A stretch of DNA of 64,000 nt from an uncultured Bacteroidales bacterium (GTDB lineage: Bacteria; Bacteroidota; Bacteroidia; Bacteroidales; UBA932), in contig CAMGFA010000001.1 in NCBI GenBank assembly GCA_946055165.1, positions 1-64,000 on the forward strand. The letters are read 5' to 3'. Every line of letters starts with the position of its first letter. The first letter of the stretch is position 1. Both the position numbers and the translations under genes were made by a program. Positions 58,800-64,000 of this stretch are shown here, one piece after another. Below the pieces are notes generated by a model. The model did not search any database. It was not told where the DNA came from and worked only from the letters and a program-made list of their open reading frames with translations.

Positions 58800-59738
58800 T
58801 TACAACTGCATCACTGTGGCCTCATTAAGGCCGGTATATTTGAGAATGAGTTCAATGGACAAGCCGTCTGCTTTCATTTTTCGGGCAGTTTCCACTGCCT
58901 TGTTGTGCTCTCCTTCAGAGATTCCCTCTTCTCGCCCTTCTTCACGTCCTTCAGCAAGACCCTCGGCGAAGCCGGCGGCACGGTCCTTTTGCTGCTGCTC
59001 CCTTTCGTAGTTGATTCTGTCCAGTTCAGTCATAATCTCCCTATCGTATTTGAGTTTCTTTTCAGCACTAAACGACGCCACTTCCGAAGCCTTGATGAGT
59101 TCCATCATCCTGGGCATTGCCTCGAACTGTTTAGGAGTTGTCTCCTTATCGAACTTCCATCCGTGAAGGAACCAGTAAAAGATGAAGTCTCTTTCGCTCC
59201 TGCACTCTTCAATGCTCTTTGTGAATCGTTTAGCCTCTGCGAAGATAATGAAAAAATTTCTTGTTCCAAGCTCTCCTGTTCTCAGTTCAGTGAAACCATA
59301 TCTTGAGATGAAGTTGTCGCTGTCCCAAAGGTGTTCATCTGGATGGGGATAGGCATAGTCAAGAATGGCGATGAGGTAAACAGGCCGCAGCTGGTTGTAG
59401 TCGTCGCCGATAGAGAGCTGCCTGTAATAAACATCGCTCATATAAAAAAGACACCGGTCCATGAAGGAAGAGAACTTCTGGCGTTGGACTTCTACGATAA
59501 CCCTACTGCCGGAATCGGTTTCACAGATAAGGTCCAGACGACTGTCTATACCGATGGCGATGTCGTTGCTGAGTTCGCGGTCGAGATACTCGGTGATGTC
59601 CTTGACCTTTTCCACTTCGTCGGGGAGTGTTTGGTTAATAAGATTAATCAGAAGGCCTTTATTGGCCTTGTCATGATAGACGGCCTTAAAAGAGGTGTCA
59701 TACATTAAATTGGCGAAAATTTGAGTCTTCATAGTCAA
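58800..59738 (-). CDS. Rpn/PD-(D/E)XK nuclease-family putative transposase
   Basis: DTSFKAVYHDKANKGLLINLIN, GIDSRLDLICETDSGSRVIVEVQ, C-terminal EGLAEGREEGREEGISEG. Confidence 0.9.
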   Translation of the reverse strand: MTMKTQIFANLMYDTSFKAVYHDKANKGLLINLINQTLPDEVEKVKDITEYLDRELSNDIAIGIDSRLDLICETDSGSRVIVEVQRQKFSSFMDRCLFYMSDVYYRQLSIGDDYNQLRPVYLIAILDYAYPHPDEHLWDSDNFISRYGFTELRTGELGTRNFFIIFAEAKRFTKSIEECRSERDFIFYWFLHGWKFDKETTPKQFEAMPRMMELIKASEVASFSAEKKLKYDREIMTELDRINYEREQQQKDRAAGFAEGLAEGREEGREEGISEGEHNKAVETARKMKADGLSIELILKYTGLNEATVMQL

Positions 59739-60020
59739 AAACAGTATATCAGTTAAACAAATAAACTCTGCTGCAAAGCTAAGAAGAAATAGCCGTGTAA
59801 ATGCGATTTTACACGACTAATTGCTAAATGGCTTAATTGCAGAAGAGTAAAAAACGAAATTTTAAAATTATCGCTATCTTTTTTTAAAATTTTGCGGTTC
59901 AATCAATGAAGTCACACAGGTCCCATAGGGCAAAAGTTTTTTCCGCGCACTGTCGTTGCACCTGAGCTCTATGGGTGGCTCCGCGCGCCGACCGGGCAGA
60001 ATAACTTTCGCTGGCAGGGA

Positions 60021-60326
60021 CATCTAGCACGGTGGTGTAATGCCGGAATAAGAGAGTTGAGGGTGGGCGTGCCAGATGCAATGATGGACAATGAAGAGGG
60101 CATCTGGAACGGTGGTGTAATGCAGGAATAAGAGAGTTGAGGGTGGGTGTGCCAGATGTAATGATGGACAATGAAGAGGGCATCTGGCACGGTGGTGTAG
60201 TGCAGGAACAAGAGAGTTGAGGGAGGGCGTGCCAGATGTAATGATGGACAATGAAGAGGGTATCTGGCACGGGGTGTAATGCAGGAACAAGAGAGATGAT
60301 GGAGGGCGTGCCAGATGCAATGATGT
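60021..60326. repeat. 80-bp tandem repeat array (about 3.8 copies) with internal inverted repeats
   Basis: ggtggtgta(a/g) anchors at 60031, 60111, 60191 and (1-nt deletion) about 60270; GTGCCAGATG-N22-CATCTGGCAC. Confidence 0.95.
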
Positions 60327-60370
60327 AATGATGTAATGGTGTAATGCTGCAATGATGTAATGATGCAATG
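60315..60370. repeat. 7 x 8-bp tandem repeat, unit NTGYAATG
   Basis: atgcaatg atgtaatg atgtaatg gtgtaatg ctgcaatg atgtaatg atgcaatg. Confidence 0.95.
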
Positions 60371-60515
60371 CTGGACATGCCGGTAGAGGCTTCGCCTTCG
60401 GAGGGATAGTGGACACAAGGGAAGGTGGATGGAAATAGATGTTACCTCTTCCATCTCATTGGCTTTAGATTAATGGTAGTTCAAATAGTGCAATTTTTAT
60501 GTATCTTTGTGCGAT

Positions 60516-61733
60516 ATGCGTGCGGCAGTGGTAATATTGAATTGGAATACGCGGGAGTACCTGCAGGATTTTGTTCCCGGGGTGCTGGCGGCGCTCGGGC
60601 CGGACGATGCCCTTTACGTCGCTGACAGTGCTTCCAGGGACGATTCTCTGGATTTCCTGCGTGAGAATTATCCTCAGGTGGGGCTGTTGCCGCTGGAGGA
60701 GAACTTCGGCTTTGCCGGGGGCTACAACAGGGCGCTTTCCGCCTTGCAGGAGCGCGAAGAGTTCGAGTATTACCTGCTGTTGAACTCCGACGTGCAACTC
60801 GGTCCCGATTCCCTGGAACCGCTTTACTCCTGGATGGAGGCTCACCGGAACTGCGGCATCTGCGGGCCAAAACTGCACGCCCTAGTGAAGAACACCCAAG
60901 AATCGGCCGGAGACAAGTATCTAAAGCTCAACCGATTCGAGTATGCCGGGGCAGCGGGAGGATATATCGACCGTCTGGGCTACCCATATTGCCGCGGGCG
61001 TGTGCTCAAGCGCGTGGAGCTCGACGAGGGCCAGTACGATTCTCCCAAACGGGTTTTCTGGGTGAGCGGCGCCTGTCTTCTCATCCGCAGCAGCCTCTGG
61101 GAGGCTTTGGGCGGTTTTGACGATTCGTTCTTCGCCCACATGGAAGAAATCGACCTCTGCTGGCGGGCCCAGGCTCTTGGCAGCGAGGTGTGGACTGTGC
61201 CCGATGCCCTTGTCTGGCATCTCGGCGGGGGAACTCTGCCGAATGAATCGGCCTGGAAACTTGAGCTGAACTACCGCAACAGCCTGTGGATGCTGCAGAA
61301 GAATCTGCCGGCGGCAATAGGGCCGATGCGCGCGAAGTGCAGAATTGCATTGCGCTGGATGCTCGATTGGGGCAGCGCACTGGTGTATCTGCTTTCGGGA
61401 AAGCCGCAGTTGAGTGCCGCAGTTGTGCGTGCACACAGGCAGGTCCGCCGCAGTCCGGCCTGGCAGCAGGTTCCGGCTCCGCGGTGTGACAGCCCGGTGG
61501 CGAACAGCCACAGCCCTGCTGCAGAGCACGGCAGCCCATCCCAGGAGCACAACAGCATGTCTTCAGAGCAGGGCAGCCCATCCCAGGAGCACAGCTGCAT
61601 GTCTTCAGAGCACGGCAGCCCATCCCAGGAGCACGGCAGCCCCGCCCCGGAGCGCGTTTGCATTCTGTTTCAGGCACTTGTAAGAGGAAAAGGAATATTC
61701 AAATATCTTAGAAAATATGAAGGTAGTAATTGA
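60516..61733 (+). CDS. Family 2 glycosyltransferase with repetitive C-terminal tail
   Basis: VVILNWNTREYL, LLLNSDVQLGPDSLEPL, WVSGACLLIRSSLWEALGGFDDSFFAHMEEIDLCWR. Confidence 0.93.
   Translation: MRAAVVILNWNTREYLQDFVPGVLAALGPDDALYVADSASRDDSLDFLRENYPQVGLLPLEENFGFAGGYNRALSALQEREEFEYYLLLNSDVQLGPDSLEPLYSWMEAHRNCGICGPKLHALVKNTQESAGDKYLKLNRFEYAGAAGGYIDRLGYPYCRGRVLKRVELDEGQYDSPKRVFWVSGACLLIRSSLWEALGGFDDSFFAHMEEIDLCWRAQALGSEVWTVPDALVWHLGGGTLPNESAWKLELNYRNSLWMLQKNLPAAIGPMRAKCRIALRWMLDWGSALVYLLSGKPQLSAAVVRAHRQVRRSPAWQQVPAPRCDSPVANSHSPAAEHGSPSQEHNSMSSEQGSPSQEHSCMSSEHGSPSQEHGSPAPERVCILFQALVRGKGIFKYLRKYEGSN
61524..61649 (+). repeat. 3 x 42-bp in-frame repeat in GT2 C-terminal tail
   Basis: EHGSPSQEHNSMSS / EQGSPSQEHSCMSS / EHGSPSQEHGSPAP. 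Confidence 0.93.
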
Positions 61734-63078
61734 CGGAGCTGGCGAAATCGGCTCGCATCTGGCAAAACTTTTGGTAAGGGACGGCAGTGAAGTTACGGTA
61801 ATCGATGCCGACCGCAGCCGCCTCGACGCCCTCTCCGCAGCGGTGGATATTGAACCGCTCGAAGGCGACCCGTCTTCGCTCAAGTCGCTGTCCGATGCAC
61901 AGGTGGCCAAGGCGGATTTGTTCATTGCCACCTATCCTTATGTGGATCAGTCGATAAACATACTGGCAGCAATGTTCGCCAAGAGCCTTGGCGCAAAGAA
62001 GGTCGTGGCCCGCACCAAGAATATGGAACTGCTCACCAGCCGTGGCCGGCAGATGCTCAAGGACCTCGGCGTGGACCTTCCGTTCTGCCCGGAGAAGATC
62101 ATCTCCGATGAAATCTCCTCCCAGCTGCGCCACTCAACCATCAACGACAGTATGGATTTCGCCAAAGGCAAGTTGCACATTCTCGCCTTCCGCCTCGAGG
62201 AGGAAAGTCCTATCCTGGATATGAAACTCGTGGACTTTACGCACCAATTCTCCCGCGAACAGAATTCCGACTTCCGAGTAATTGCCATCTCCCGCGACAC
62301 CAGCACCATAATCCCCAAGTTCGACACCAAGTTCAAGCTAGGTGACCTCGTTTATATCATCATCCGCAAAGAAGGCGTGAAAATGCTCACCGGCTATCTC
62401 GGAGTGAACGATGTGGCCGCGGAAAAGGTGATGATTATGGGCGGAGGCACCGTAGGCGCCATTACGGCAAGCCTTCTCAGCAGCGAAGTGCAGCAGGTCA
62501 AAGTGGTGGAAATCAATAGGGAACGCTGCCTCAAACTGGCCGGCGATTTGCCCGAAGTGATAGAAGTGGTGAATGGCGACGGCCGCAACTCTGATTTCCT
62601 CTACGAGCAGGGACTCTACGATTACGATGCCTTCGTGGCCCTCACCGGCAGTGACGAGGCTAACATCCTTGCTTGTGTGGCCGCCCGCAAGTTCGGCGTA
62701 AACCGCACAATTGCCGAAGTCGAAAACATGGAATATATGCGACTGGCCGAGGAACTCGGGGTCGATACCGTGATAAACAAAAAGCTCGTCACAGCCAGCC
62801 GCATCTTCAAACTCACCCTCAGCGACCGCGCCAAGTTCGTGCGCTATATGTCTGGCACCGAAGCCGAAGTTATGGAGTACACCGCGGAGCAGGGGAGTGC
62901 CATCACCCGCAAGACGCTCAAGGACATTGATTTTCCGGACGATGCCGTTATCGGCGGCTACATCCGCGCCGGCGAAGGTGCCATCGCTGTGGGCTCGACC
63001 CAGATTCAGGCCGGCGACAGGGTCATTGTCTTTGCAATGCCCGATTCGGCCAAGGCAGTGGACCGTCTCTTCAAATAA
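61717..63078 (+). CDS. trkA: Trk system potassium transporter NAD-binding protein TrkA
   Basis: Two Rossmann/RCK halves: VVIDGAGEIGSHLAKLLVRDGSEVTVIDAD and VMIMGGGTVGAITASLL. Confidence 0.95.
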   Translation: MKVVIDGAGEIGSHLAKLLVRDGSEVTVIDADRSRLDALSAAVDIEPLEGDPSSLKSLSDAQVAKADLFIATYPYVDQSINILAAMFAKSLGAKKVVARTKNMELLTSRGRQMLKDLGVDLPFCPEKIISDEISSQLRHSTINDSMDFAKGKLHILAFRLEEESPILDMKLVDFTHQFSREQNSDFRVIAISRDTSTIIPKFDTKFKLGDLVYIIIRKEGVKMLTGYLGVNDVAAEKVMIMGGGTVGAITASLLSSEVQQVKVVEINRERCLKLAGDLPEVIEVVNGDGRNSDFLYEQGLYDYDAFVALTGSDEANILACVAARKFGVNRTIAEVENMEYMRLAEELGVDTVINKKLVTASRIFKLTLSDRAKFVRYMSGTEAEVMEYTAEQGSAITRKTLKDIDFPDDAVIGGYIRAGEGAIAVGSTQIQAGDRVIVFAMPDSAKAVDRLFK

Positions 63079-63155
63079 GCTGAGCATAGGCCAATCGCCC
63101 TGCAGCACGCGCGACGGGGGAATCGGCCAAAAACAAATATTAAATTTCAAAACTT

Positions 63156-64000
63156 ATGATAAAAGAACAATTGGCTTCACTCGACTCCGTGGTCCTCAAT
63201 TTGGGATCGGGTACAGGGCTGGTAATGAGCATAGTGCTTGCCCTTATAATGTTTGGCGTGGCTCTTGGCATACAACCCCGGATGCTCAAGGAGGTTTTTG
63301 CCCATCCGAAGTCCATCATCACCGGGCTTCTGCTTCAGTGGGTGGCACTTCCGGCAGTGACCTTCCTCCTCATACTTCTGCTCAAGCCATGGCTCACCCC
63401 TATGGTCTGCTTGGGTATGTTGCTGGTAGCCAGTTGCCCGGGAGGTAACGTATCCAATTTCATCAGCTCCTTCGCCAAAGGCAATGTGGAGCTTTCGGTG
63501 AGTATGACGGCCGTTTCCACCGTGTGTGCGCCTCTGGTTACTCCGGCCAATTTCTGGCTCTGGGGCAATCTCTACCTCAAGACCATACAGAACACGGCCG
63601 ATCTGAGCATCCCGCATCTGAGCATTCCTTTCTCCGAAATCTTTACCACCGTGTTCGTGATTTTAGCCATTCCGGTGGCTCTGGCCATACTTTTCACCAG
63701 ACATTTCCCGGAGCTCAGCGAGAAAATGCGCAAACCTTTCTCCGTGTTCTCCCTGATGGTCTTCGTGATAATGGTTCTCGGAATGTTTATCCCGAACTGG
63801 CAGCTGTTCATCAAGTACATAGGCTTCATTTTCCTGCTTGTGCTCGTTCACAATGCCTGTGCTCTCGGCACCGGTTTCTGCGGAGCCAGGCTTATGAGGC
63901 TGCCGAAGCCCGATGTCAAGAGCCTCACCATCGAGGTGGGCATACAGAACTCCGGCCTCGGCCTTACCCTGTTGCTCAATCCTATGATTTTCAGGCCTGA
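63156..64000 (+). CDS. Bile acid:sodium symporter (SBF/BASS) family transporter, truncated by window end
   Basis: Translation MIKEQLASLDSVVLNLGSGTGLVMSIVLALIMFGVALGIQPRML...VASCPGGNVSNFISSFAKGN...VGIQNSGLGLTLL; open to window end, absent from ORF track. Confidence 0.92.
   Translation, partial: MIKEQLASLDSVVLNLGSGTGLVMSIVLALIMFGVALGIQPRMLKEVFAHPKSIITGLLLQWVALPAVTFLLILLLKPWLTPMVCLGMLLVASCPGGNVSNFISSFAKGNVELSVSMTAVSTVCAPLVTPANFWLWGNLYLKTIQNTADLSIPHLSIPFSEIFTTVFVILAIPVALAILFTRHFPELSEKMRKPFSVFSLMVFVIMVLGMFIPNWQLFIKYIGFIFLLVLVHNACALGTGFCGARLMRLPKPDVKSLTIEVGIQNSGLGLTLLLNPMIFRP

Noticed and set aside
58800-59738. Rpn-family protein as a complete mobile element
   Set aside because: No terminal inverted repeats or target-site duplications were found around it; the GR/EG-rich tail is usual for the family.
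60021-60370. Possible CRISPR array
   Set aside because: Units are contiguous 80-bp near-identical repeats without unique spacers, and no cas genes are present.
59899-60454. Three overlapping minus-strand ORFs (159, 161, 130 aa) with HCPSLHLARPPSTLLFLHYTT repeats
   Set aside because: They are the same 80-bp DNA repeat read in rotating frames; no signal peptide, no recognisable family. Treated as non-coding.
63524-64000. 158-aa ORF at window end in the supplied track
   Set aside because: Out-of-frame with the SBF/BASS transporter that starts at 63156, whose translation is clearly real.

Overview
Chromosomal window from a Bacteroidota (Bacteroidales-type) bacterium. Evidence: SusC/SusD pair, DUF4290, DUF4493, DUF5106 and GIN-domain proteins, TAnnTTTG/TTTG promoters, and the 29-aa AURKAIP1/COX24-type peptide. 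It carries 3 tRNAs (one cut by the window start) and about 55 protein genes at high density. Most are housekeeping: rpsA, rnz, mltG, a Rel/SpoT homologue, apt, xseAB, der, prs, engB, ftsK, an AddAB-like pair, alr, manA, rluD, lnt, coaD, ung, lon, HU, rng, trkA. The accessory part is about 50.7-61.7 kb: an orphan SusCD locus, a 42-aa micro-ORF ahead of a compositionally mosaic lipoprotein, an Rpn/PD-(D/E)XK nuclease, and an unusual non-coding repeat block (80-bp hairpin-bearing tandem repeats running into a perfect-phase 7 x 8-bp array). There are also in-frame 39-bp repeats in an M64 peptidase, in-frame 42-bp repeats in a GT2 glycosyltransferase, and a duplicated convergent gene junction at 17.16-17.31 kb. 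A short word (GGCCGATGCC, core GGCCGAT) recurs far more than chance by eye. No CRISPR array, rRNA, prophage or IS element was seen. All family names come from reading the translations; no database search was run.
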